From contig NC_015185.1 in assembly GCF_000191045.1 (NCBI RefSeq), positions 874,501-938,500 on the forward strand: a stretch of 64,000 bases of DNA, written 5' to 3'. The translations under genes and the position numbers were made by a program. Positions 53,592-61,542 of this stretch are shown one piece after another. The stretch's first letter is position 1, and every line of letters begins with the position of its first letter. The notes under the pieces are model-generated. The model ran no database searches. It was not told the DNA's origin and was given only the letters and a program-made list of their open reading frames with translations. Source of the stretch: Desulfurobacterium thermolithotrophum DSM 11699. Its GTDB lineage: Bacteria > Aquificota > Aquificia > Desulfurobacteriales > Desulfurobacteriaceae.

Positions 53592-54581
53592 TTAACATTT
53601 AAGGAGACAAAGCAAGGAGAGTGTTTGAAAAATCATCCAGACAAAGAACAAAACTCCCATGTTAAAGAGGATAAACTTAGCTAAAACAAACAGTTGAGCT
53701 ATATGAAAGCTCTTTGTTTTCTCGTAACTTCCAACATCCTGCTTAACTTCTCCAAAAATACTCTCTATCAGTCCTCTAAACCTGTAAATTTCATCAGATT
53801 CTAAAAGCTCTTTGCATTTAAGCCTAATCTCAGATTTAATTCCCTTCCTTAATGTTTCTCTCACCTTTATGTAAGGCTTTAAGCCTGCTAACAGAACAAG
53901 CTCAATAAACTTAATGCTGTCATAAGCTTTGTCTCCTAAAAATGGCTTTCCTTTCAAAGCTCTCCATATAAATCCCCTTTCGTTTAACCACCTAACTATT
54001 TTCTCTCCAAGTTTCACTTCCGAAGCGTAACTCTCTCCAGGTAATGCAGTAAGAATGAACCTTTTTCCATCTTTTAGATGAACGCTTAATACAACAACTT
54101 TAACGTGGCTTTTTACCTCCTTTATCTCTTTGCCTCTTAGAATTTTCAATGGATAAATCTCATTGTATTTGAAGCCAGTTCCATCTATTATCAGAAATCT
54201 TAGTTCTTTATGATACTTCCCTAAGAGTCTTCGAGAGACAAAGTTCAGAAAATCTACAAGGAGAATGGAAGGTAGTTGCTTGAGTCGGTAATAATAGGTT
54301 GAAAAATCAGGAATATTCTCTCTTCCAAATATCTGAACTGCCAAATATTCAAGGTCTCTGAATGATAGGTTCCAGGCTACTTGGAGGAAAAGAAGGGTAA
54401 GAATTATCTCGTCAGGGTATTTCTTGGGTCTTCCTCTTTTGGTTTTAAAAGGATATAAATATACCAGTACAGCCTGTCCTCTCCGGTTCATGTATGTTTT
54501 TGATAGGTTGAGTACTTTGTGGAAATTTAGTCTTTTCGCTTTCATACCGGAGAGGATAGGCTTTTTTCTTAATTTTGGCAA
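53592..54581 (-). CDS. IS4/IS5-superfamily DDE transposase
   Basis: A 329-residue transposase with an RNase-H-fold DDE set: LIIDGTGFKYN, FLGDKAYDSIKF and the RGLIESIFGEVKQ Y-less E motif. A TTG at 54581 starts the frame inside the terminal repeat, and the first ATG is at 54545. The frame runs past the IS terminal repeat: its last ~9 codons and stop (53592-53594) lie outside the left repeat that starts at 53617. So the end of the protein is set by the host DNA. Intact by eye. Confidence 0.88.
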   Translation of the reverse strand: MPKLRKKPILSGMKAKRLNFHKVLNLSKTYMNRRGQAVLVYLYPFKTKRGRPKKYPDEIILTLLFLQVAWNLSFRDLEYLAVQIFGRENIPDFSTYYYRLKQLPSILLVDFLNFVSRRLLGKYHKELRFLIIDGTGFKYNEIYPLKILRGKEIKEVKSHVKVVVLSVHLKDGKRFILTALPGESYASEVKLGEKIVRWLNERGFIWRALKGKPFLGDKAYDSIKFIELVLLAGLKPYIKVRETLRKGIKSEIRLKCKELLESDEIYRFRGLIESIFGEVKQDVGSYEKTKSFHIAQLFVLAKFILFNMGVLFFVWMIFQTLSLLCLLKC

Positions 54582-54596
54582 TTTTCAAACACCCTC
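53617..54596. mobile_element. IS4/IS5-type insertion sequence
   Basis: The ends carry inverted repeats GAGAGTGTTTGAAAA (53617-53631) and, reversed, GAGGGTGTTTGAAAA (54582-54596), with one mismatch. It sits between thpR and the GGDEF-EAL gene. CAAG occurs by both ends but is offset by 3 nt on the right, so a target duplication is not proven. About 980 bp. Confidence 0.75.
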
Positions 54597-54743
54597 ATAC
54601 AAGCTTGACATACGAAAATTTCTCCTCTATTATTCAGTAATAGTATTGTATATTTGTATCGTAGAAATACTATTTTATGAAAAAAGCTATTTATTGAAAA
54701 AAATTATCAAAAGAATCCTTTTTAATTTTTGGGGAATTTCAAG

Positions 54744-55988
54744 ATGGAGTTGGAGAGGGATATTGCTAAATTAGAGGTTTTCTGGGAAGATTCAGCGCAA
54801 ACTCCTCCAGAATGGATAAAGAAAATAGAAGATAAAGTTTCCTTTATAGAGTTAGTTGATAGTACAGCTATTCTTTATATAAGGATAGCTGATTTAAAAA
54901 TTTTTTTAAAGATAAAAATACCTATAAAAGAAATCCCCGATGTTAATATTAAAAACCTATTCTTACTAAGTCAGATTTTTCAGAAAATTCCTATAGGAGT
55001 CCTTATTTTTAAACAGCAAGTTGTGTATGCTAATACTTTTATAGAAAAAATTTTTGAAAAGCCTTGTGTTGAAATAATTAATTCACCAGCAAAAGATTTT
55101 CTTCCGGAAGAAATAATAAGAAATATTCACAAATTATTTTCTAAAGAATCAATTGAAAGAGAGTTTGTTCTAAAGTGGATTGGAAGTTTTGATCTTTTAT
55201 CTGGTAATAAAAGACATCTTTTAATAATTGCAACTTCAACCTTTATTGACGAAATTCCTTTTGGAATAGCTCTTTTCTTTGATATTTCTAGAGAGAAAAA
55301 TTTCTTGACGGAAATGGTAGATCTTCATAGTTATGACTCAGTTATAGGTCTTTCAAATCTTAAAAGTGCTTTAGAATTTATAGAGAATTTAAGGAAAAAT
55401 GGAAAACGTTTTCTAGTGGGACTTGTTGATATCGACAATTTTTCTTTGATTAATGACTCATTTGGAATAGAAACAGGAGATAAAGTTTTAAGAGAATTTG
55501 TAGAAAGGCTAAGGAAATCTTTTAATCCAAATTACTATCAACTATTTAGGACTGTTTCTGATCAGTTTTTAATTATTAGCCTACGGGAAACGGATAGAAC
55601 GAAAGAGATAAAATACATAGTTAATAAAATAAAAAAACTTTTGGAAATACCATTTAAGGTTAATGGTAGTGAAATTTTTTTATCTGTAAATTTTGGTTTT
55701 TCTTTTTATCCTGAGCATGGCGATTCTGTTTTAACCAAAGCAGAAATAGCTTTAAAGCATGCTCGTGAAGAAAAATTAAGTTATGCAGTCTACTCTCTTG
55801 ATCTTGAATTTTCAAGAGAAACTATAGAGATACTTTCTAATATAAAAGAAGATATTAAAAACGATAGAATAGAAGTATTCTTCCAGCCTAAGGTGGATTT
55901 AAATTCTGGGAAAATTTTAGGTGCTGAAGCATTAATGAGAAGTTCCGTACCTCCTAATAAAGCAATTCCTGTAATTATTAGGTACGGA
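54744..55988 (+). pseudogene. N-terminal half of PAS-GGDEF-EAL protein (interrupted)
   Basis: The first 415 residues of a c-di-GMP signalling protein: PAS-like region (~75-190), GGDEF domain (~210-370) and the start of EAL (GAEALMRSSVPPNKAIPVII). The GGDEF motif position reads VSDQF, so the cyclase site is degenerate; the second half probably carried phosphodiesterase activity. An IS inserted after 55988 cuts the frame within EAL helix 1, and the fragment then runs into IS sequence to 55994. Removing the IS and one CGGA copy rejoins it exactly in frame (PVIIRYG-LMFDVG) with the fragment at 57118. Confidence 0.9.
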
Positions 55989-57113
55989 TGTTGAAGTTCA
56001 GATAGAAGGTGGACACCCTACAATAACCTTTGAATACCACAAGGAGGTGTCCACCGATGAAACAATTGAAAAGATTCAAAGGAACATCCCTCCATATATC
56101 AAGCACAAATACAGCATTCAAAGAAACCCTGAAAGAAGGAAGAAGAGTAAAAAAGAAACTTGACCTAACAAAAGACAGAAACGTTAAAAGGAGACTCAAA
56201 TGGATAGAGTACTACCACAAAACAGGCAACGCCAGAAAAACATGCAGATACTTTGGCATCAGTCCAACAACCTTCTACAAGTGGAAAAAAAGATACGACA
56301 AGTACGGGATAGAAGGACTCCAAGACAGAAGCAAAAGACCTCATAAAGTAAGACAACCACAAATAGAACCTGAAATAGAACACATCATCGTCACAATAAG
56401 GGAAAAATTCCTAACCTGGAGCAAAGAAAAGATAGCAGCCTTCATGGAAAGATACCTAAATGTAAAAATATCATCCTCTACAGTTTACAGAACTCTCAAA
56501 AGACACGGACTAATAGAAAGAACCTGGAAACTAAAAAGTACCTACAAGAGGAAGAAACAGAAAGGGAAAAAGAACCGCACCAGAAAAGGACTAAGAGCAG
56601 ACAAACCAGGAACAATCCTCATGGACGTTAAATACCTCTACTGGTGCGGTAAAACCTTTTACCAGTTCACGGCAATAGACAAGTTCACCCGAATAGCATT
56701 TGCCAAGGTTTATTCTACAAAAAGCAGCAGGAGCGGAAGAAGGTTTTTTGAAGAACTTGAAAAATTTCTTCCCTTCAAGATAGAGAAAGTTCAAACGGAT
56801 AACGGGAGCGAATTTTTAGGGGAGTTAGACGAATATCTTAAAAGAAAAGGAATAGAACACTACTTTAGTTATCCGAAATCTCCCAAGACTAATGCGCATG
56901 TAGAAAGGTTTATTCAAACGACAGAAAGTGAACTATGGATGATAGAAGGAACAGAACCGACTGTTGATGAGATGAATAAAAAACTTTTTGAGTATTTAAA
57001 GATTTACAACTTTCTTAGACCCCATCACTCTTTAAATTACAAGACTCCCGCTGAGAAGTTTGAGGACTATATTAGAAGTCATCAAGGTGTCCACCATGTA
57101 TTGAACTCGAACA
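55989..57113 (+). mobile_element. IS481-like insertion sequence
   Basis: 1125 bp. The left end TGTTGAAGTTC... and right end (reversed) TGTTCGAGTTC... form about 28-bp imperfect terminal inverted repeats sharing GGTGGACACC. The 4-bp target duplication CGGA flanks it at 55985-55988 and 57114-57117. It carries one DDE transposase and lies in the EAL domain of a GGDEF-EAL gene. A solo copy of its right end is at 48512-48541. Confidence 0.9.
56008..56055 (+). promoter_or_regulatory. Inverted repeat covering the transposase ribosome site
   Basis: GGTGGACACC (56008-56017) and its exact complement GGTGTCCACC (56046-56055) can fold into a 10-bp hairpin. The second arm overlaps the GGAGG ribosome site (56043-56047) and ends 1 nt before the ATG at 56057. 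RNA read in from outside the IS would include both arms and mask translation. Transcripts started inside the loop would not. Protection from read-through is a known IS strategy; its use here is inferred. Confidence 0.6.
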
Positions 57114-57121
57114 CGGATTGA
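56057..57121 (+). CDS. IS481-like rve-type transposase
   Basis: A 354-residue transposase. Two N-terminal helix-turn-helix regions (ARKTCRYFGISPTTFYKWKK, KISSSTVYRTLKRHGL) precede an integrase core with DDE residues in TILMDVKYLYW, VQTDNGSEF and TNAHVERFIQTTE. Start at 56057 with AGGAGG. The frame passes the right terminal repeat and its stop TGA (57119-57121) lies in flanking host DNA, so this copy's last residues depend on the insertion site. Appears intact. Confidence 0.9.
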   Translation: MKQLKRFKGTSLHISSTNTAFKETLKEGRRVKKKLDLTKDRNVKRRLKWIEYYHKTGNARKTCRYFGISPTTFYKWKKRYDKYGIEGLQDRSKRPHKVRQPQIEPEIEHIIVTIREKFLTWSKEKIAAFMERYLNVKISSSTVYRTLKRHGLIERTWKLKSTYKRKKQKGKKNRTRKGLRADKPGTILMDVKYLYWCGKTFYQFTAIDKFTRIAFAKVYSTKSSRSGRRFFEELEKFLPFKIEKVQTDNGSEFLGELDEYLKRKGIEHYFSYPKSPKTNAHVERFIQTTESELWMIEGTEPTVDEMNKKLFEYLKIYNFLRPHHSLNYKTPAEKFEDYIRSHQGVHHVLNSNTD

Positions 57122-57705
57122 TGTTTGATGTTGGAAGAATTATTTTGAGAAAAAGTCTTGAAAATTTAAAGCAATGGTTAGAAAATGGACACAATATATC
57201 GGTGGCCGTTAACGTTTCGATATCCCAACTTTTAGATAGCAGGTTTTTTCCTTTAGTTCGTAGGACAATTGAAAAACTAAAAATTCCTCCAGAGAAGTTA
57301 ATACTGGAGGTTACAGAAAGTGAAGCAACTGTAAATTCTAATAACCTGTTTTCTACTATTAAAGCATTAGTTGAATATGGAGTGAGGATTTCAATTGATG
57401 ATTTTGGTACAGGTTACTCGTCACTCTCAAGACTAAGAATGATAAAAGCTCATGAGCTTAAGATTGATCTATCTTTTATTAAGAACGTTCCAGAAAGTGA
57501 GGAAGATAAGAGTATTGTTAAGTTTATCGTTGATATTTCAAAGCTTCTTAAGATGACTTCTGTTGCAGAGGGAATAGAAAGAAAAGAACAAATAGAGTTT
57601 TTAAGAAAAATAGGTTGTAATGAAGGGCAAGGATATTACTTTTCTCCTCCTATTCCCGCTGAAGAATTTAAGAAGCTGCTAAAAAAAGAAGTTTTTGCAA
57701 TTTAA
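57118..57705 (+). pseudogene. C-terminal half of PAS-GGDEF-EAL protein
   Basis: The downstream 195 residues of the interrupted gene: EVTESEATVN, DDFGTGYSSLSRLR, KIDLSFIKNV, AEGIERKEQIE and GQGYYFSPPIP are EAL-domain motifs for c-di-GMP hydrolysis. It begins with the TTG codon directly after the target duplication and has no ribosome site of its own except what the IS end might supply. Probably not expressed as an active enzyme. Confidence 0.9.
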
Positions 57706-57707
57706 AA

Positions 57708-57730
57708 GGCTCCCCGAAGGGAGCCCTTAA
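57708..57730. terminator. Bidirectional terminator between EAL fragment and glnA
   Basis: GGCTCCC (57708-57714) and GGGAGCC (57719-57725) form a stem with a CGAA tetraloop. It sits between two converging genes and can terminate both. A-rich and T-rich flanks are modest. Confidence 0.75.
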
Positions 57731-57731
57731 A

Positions 57732-59150
57732 TTAAACATCAAAGTAAAGGAAGAATTCCATTGGAGTAGGTCTAAGTCTTATTGGATCAATTTCCTCATT
57801 TCTCTTGTACTCAATGTAATCTTCAAGGAACTGTTCTGTCATTACGCCGCCTTTTGTAAGGAACTCATAGTCCTTTTCAAGAGCGTCAATAGCTTCAGCA
57901 AGAGAACCTGGAACTGTTGGAATGTCTTTGAGTTCTTCTGGTGGAAGATCGTAGAGGTTCTTATCAACTGGTTCACCTGGATGGATCTTGTTCTCGATTC
58001 CATCAAGTCCAGCCATTAAAAGTGCAGTGAATGCAAGGTATGGAGCTCCAGAAGAATCTGGGAATCTAACCTCTATTCTCTTAGCTTTTGGACTTGTTAC
58101 AACTGGGACTCTAATTGAAGCAGATCTGTTTCTTGCAGAGTAACATAGGTTAACTGGCGCTTCGTATCCTGGAACAAGTCTCTTGTAAGAGTTAACAGTT
58201 GGATTTGTAAATGCACAAACTGCTTTTGCGTGTTTAATGATTCCACCTATAAAGTAAAGAGCTGTTTCGGAAAGTCCTGCGTAGCTGTCGCCGTGGAAGA
58301 GGTTTTCACCATTTTTCCAGATTGACATGTGAGTATGCATACCTGTTCCGTTATCTCCAAAAAGTGGCTTTGGCATAAATGTAGCAGTCTTACCAAACAT
58401 CTTTGCAACGTTTTTAACGATGTATTTGACCCACATGAGGTTGTCAGCTGCTGTTACAAGCTCTCCGAACCTAATGTCAATTTCACCCTGTCCACCTGTA
58501 GCAACTTCGTGATGGAGCGCCTCAACAACAAGTCCTGCTTCTTCCATCTTCATTGCCATTACTTTTCTAATGTGGTCAAGTTGATCTGCTGGTGGAACTG
58601 GGAAGTAACCACCTTTTACTTTTATTTTGTGTCCAAGGTTTGGATTTTCGTCTGCTCCTGTTCTCCAGATACCTTCAACGCTGTCAACCTCATAGAAAGA
58701 GAAGTTCATTCCAACATCGTACTTAACATCATCAAAAATAAAGAACTCAGGTTCTGGTCCGCAGTAAACTGTATCTCCGATTCCTGTTGACTTGAGATAT
58801 TCTATTGCTTTTTTAGCAATATTTCTTGGGTCTTTATGGTAAGGTTCTTTTGTAACAGGATCAACAATGTCAGCAATTACAACAAGAGTTGGAATTTCAG
58901 AAAGTGGATCAACAGTTGCAGTTGTCGGATCAAGCTTAAACATCATATCACTTGCGTTAATTGGCTGCCACTGTCTAATTGATGAACCGTCAAAGAAAAG
59001 TCCTTGCTCAAAGCTTTCTTCAGAGATTTCATGTGCAGGAAACGTAACGTGATGCCATGTTCCAAACATGTCAGTAAATCTTAGGTCAACAAACTTTATC
59101 CCTTCTCTTTGAATGAGTTCTACTACTTCTTTAGCGTTTTTTGGTTTCAT
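57732..59150 (-). CDS. glnA: Glutamine synthetase (type I)
   Basis: A 472-residue enzyme: the beta-grasp start KFVDLRFTDMFGTWHHVTFP, metal-site GPEPEFFIFDD, the HHEVATGGQGEIDIRF and NRSASIRVP active-site segments, and the adenylylation-loop region near NLYDLPPEE. It condenses glutamate and ammonia. Start at 59150 with GGAGG; the open frame to 59186 is extra. It follows glnB by 25 nt and is probably transcribed with it from the sigma-54 promoter at 59555. Confidence 0.97.
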   Translation of the reverse strand: MKPKNAKEVVELIQREGIKFVDLRFTDMFGTWHHVTFPAHEISEESFEQGLFFDGSSIRQWQPINASDMMFKLDPTTATVDPLSEIPTLVVIADIVDPVTKEPYHKDPRNIAKKAIEYLKSTGIGDTVYCGPEPEFFIFDDVKYDVGMNFSFYEVDSVEGIWRTGADENPNLGHKIKVKGGYFPVPPADQLDHIRKVMAMKMEEAGLVVEALHHEVATGGQGEIDIRFGELVTAADNLMWVKYIVKNVAKMFGKTATFMPKPLFGDNGTGMHTHMSIWKNGENLFHGDSYAGLSETALYFIGGIIKHAKAVCAFTNPTVNSYKRLVPGYEAPVNLCYSARNRSASIRVPVVTSPKAKRIEVRFPDSSGAPYLAFTALLMAGLDGIENKIHPGEPVDKNLYDLPPEELKDIPTVPGSLAEAIDALEKDYEFLTKGGVMTEQFLEDYIEYKRNEEIDPIRLRPTPMEFFLYFDV

Positions 59151-59175
59151 CGGTTCCTCCTTTTTTTTTGTATTT

Positions 59176-59535
<360 letters not shown>

Positions 59536-59554
59536 TTAGGTGTAATTTTAACAA

Positions 59555-59572
59555 AACAATATTCGTGCCAAA
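59555..59572 (-). promoter_or_regulatory. Sigma-54 promoter of glnBA
   Basis: On the minus strand TTGGCACGAATATTGTT has GG at -24 and TTG at -12 with the correct spacing; the final GC is GT. Upstream GTGCA motifs (59657-59661 and 59701-59706, plus GTGC at 59670) could be NtrC-type sites. Either NtrC at 11067 or another activator may work here. Confidence 0.75.
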
Positions 59573-59680
59573 TTTTTTTCTCAAGAAAGAAACTTTTGAT
59601 AAAAAGAGATTAATTGATACGAAAAAGGGAACTTTTTAAAAGCTTTTGTTAAAATTGTGCATAAAATTTGTGCTAATTGA

Positions 59681-60091
59681 TTAATCTTTGCCTAAATTTT
59701 GTGCACAACATTTGTCACAAAGACCATAGAATTTGTATTCAATTTCTTCTATAACATAGTTTTTTTCTTCTAATTTTTTACAGGTGTACCTACATAGAGG
59801 AGCTTTAACATCTTCGATCTTTCCACACTTTTTGCAGATAAAGTGGTGATGAAAATCAGTGTTAGGGTCAAATCTGGATTGCTTGTTTACTATTATCTCT
59901 TTGATTTTTCCTTCAGCAACAAGTTCCTTTAAAATGCGGTAAACTGTACCAAGACTTATTGTTTGTATTTCTTTTTTTGCTCTCTCATAAATGGTTTCAG
60001 CAGTCGGATGGTCGTAAGAACTTTGAACAACTTGAAAAACAACTGCTTTTTGCTTCGTATTTCTCTTTTTCTTTTTTTCTATTAAGTTCAA
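59681..60091 (-). CDS. Fur-family transcriptional regulator
   Basis: A 136-residue winged-helix regulator: TAETIYERAKKEIQTISLGTVYRIL binds DNA, FHHHFICKKCGKIEDV and CDKCC supply the zinc/metal sites. Fur or PerR cannot be separated by eye; DFHHHF is common to both. It has a 7-1-7 dyad 34 nt upstream of its start, so it probably represses itself. Confidence 0.92.
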   Translation of the reverse strand: MNLIEKKKKRNTKQKAVVFQVVQSSYDHPTAETIYERAKKEIQTISLGTVYRILKELVAEGKIKEIIVNKQSRFDPNTDFHHHFICKKCGKIEDVKAPLCRYTCKKLEEKNYVIEEIEYKFYGLCDKCCAQNLGKD

Positions 60092-60124
60092 ATTCTTACC
60101 TCCTTTTGAGAATTTCTACTTTAA

Positions 60125-60139
60125 TAATAATCATTATTA
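60125..60139. promoter_or_regulatory. Fur/PerR-type 7-1-7 box
   Basis: TAATAAT-C-ATTATTA is a perfect 7-1-7 inverted repeat, close to the Fur 7-1-7 consensus TGATAATNATTATCA. Located between the Fur-family gene and amt, where it could control the Fur-family gene. Binding is inferred. Confidence 0.75.
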
Positions 60140-60167
60140 GATAGTTTTAGCAAGGAAAAGTAAAGAA

Positions 60168-60193
60168 AGCTCCCCCTTAAGAAGGAGGAGCTT
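60168..60193 (-). terminator. amt terminator
   Basis: AGCTCC (60168-60173) pairs with GGAGCT (60187-60192) with an inner CCTT/AAGG extension across one mismatch. On the minus strand it follows the amt stop and is followed by a T-rich stretch. Confidence 0.75.
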
Positions 60194-60199
60194 TGAGAA

Positions 60200-61420
60200 T
60201 TAGACTTTAAGACTATCTTCAGGGTAAGCATCAACTTTATGAATGGAAAGGTCTGAACCATTAAACTCTTCTTCTTCAGAGAGTCTAAGACCAAAAATAA
60301 CATCTAAAACTTTATAGAGAACAAAACCGGCAATAACTGCATAAATGATAGTCAATAAAACTCCTACGAATTGAGAAATTATTGATACACCTCCTAATCC
60401 CCCAAGAGCTTCTTGTCCAAAAATACCTGCTGCAATACCTCCCCATACTCCGTTGATACCGTGAAGAGGCCAAACTCCTAAAACATCATCTATTTTAAGC
60501 TTTTCCTGTTCCCAAATGAATGCTTTAACAAATATCCAAGCAGCAACAAAACCAATGAAAAAGGCACTTATTGGATTAACTATATCAGAGCCTGCACAGA
60601 TAGCTACAAGTCCAGCAAGAGCTCCATTATGGATAAAACCAGGATCGTTTTTTCCAATGAGCACGCCACCGATAAGACCACCAGCTGTTGCCATTAGAGA
60701 ATTAACTGCTACAAGACCTGAAATTGATTCTATACTTTGAGAGCTCATAACGTTAAATCCAAACCAACCTATGATTAAAATCCAACTTCCAAGTGCAAGA
60801 TAAGGAATGTTACTAATGGGTATAGGTTTTGATTGATCTTTTATATATCTTCCCATCCTAGGACCAAGAATAATAACTGCCGGAAGAGCTATCCAGCCGC
60901 CAAGTCCGTGGACTACCATTGAACCAGCAAAGTCGTGAATTGGAGCTCCAAACATCTTTTCAATCCATCCTTGAAAAGCAGGAGACCATCTTTCTCCCCA
61001 GATAAGAGCTTCGAAAATAGGATAAATAATACCTGCAAGGAAAAATCCAGCTGTAATGTAAGGTCTAAATTTCATTCTTTCTGCAACGCCACCAGAAACT
61101 ATTGCAGAGATGCAGGCGGCAAACATTAAGAGAAAGAAGAAGCGAACAAGTTCAAAACCCTGATCTGATACTAATTCAGCTGCAGGTTTAATAAAACCTA
61201 TTTTGTGTGCAAGGGGATAGCCAATAAAAAAGTATGCAAGTGTAGCAACAGCTACGTCAACAATAATCTTTACAAGAGCGTTGACTTGGTTCTTTTTTCT
61301 AACTGTTCCTGCTTCAAGGAAAGCAAATCCTGCATGCATAGAGAGAATCATTACAGCGCCTGCCAGCAGGTAAAAGACGTTTAGGGACTGAATTAGTTGT
61401 TTAATAGACTCCTCGACCAC
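60200..61420 (-). CDS. amt: Ammonium transporter
   Basis: A 406-residue Amt with about eleven hydrophobic segments: MHAGFAFLEAGTVRKKN at the start, DFAGSMVVHGLGGWIALPAVIILG and GVWPLHGINGVWGG with the pore histidines. It moves NH4+/NH3 and is gated by PII proteins. It ends a nitrogen cluster with glnA/glnB and a Fur-type regulator. The N-terminal 10 residues are cytoplasmic or exported; no clear cleavable signal. Confidence 0.95.
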   Translation of the reverse strand: MVEESIKQLIQSLNVFYLLAGAVMILSMHAGFAFLEAGTVRKKNQVNALVKIIVDVAVATLAYFFIGYPLAHKIGFIKPAAELVSDQGFELVRFFFLLMFAACISAIVSGGVAERMKFRPYITAGFFLAGIIYPIFEALIWGERWSPAFQGWIEKMFGAPIHDFAGSMVVHGLGGWIALPAVIILGPRMGRYIKDQSKPIPISNIPYLALGSWILIIGWFGFNVMSSQSIESISGLVAVNSLMATAGGLIGGVLIGKNDPGFIHNGALAGLVAICAGSDIVNPISAFFIGFVAAWIFVKAFIWEQEKLKIDDVLGVWPLHGINGVWGGIAAGIFGQEALGGLGGVSIISQFVGVLLTIIYAVIAGFVLYKVLDVIFGLRLSEEEEFNGSDLSIHKVDAYPEDSLKV

Positions 61421-61542
61421 CTCTAACCTCCTTAAAAGTTTTATTTGGTTTTTTTTTAGCCCAAATTTTATACTATTAAAGCAAGTTTGCTATTTAGTAT
61501 AATGGAGTAAGTTCAAACTATAAACTCTTAGTAGGAGAATAG

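Noticed and set aside
53592-54600. Target-site duplication CAAG for the IS4/IS5-type element
   Set aside because: The right copy is offset by three bases from the inverted repeat, so the match may be chance.
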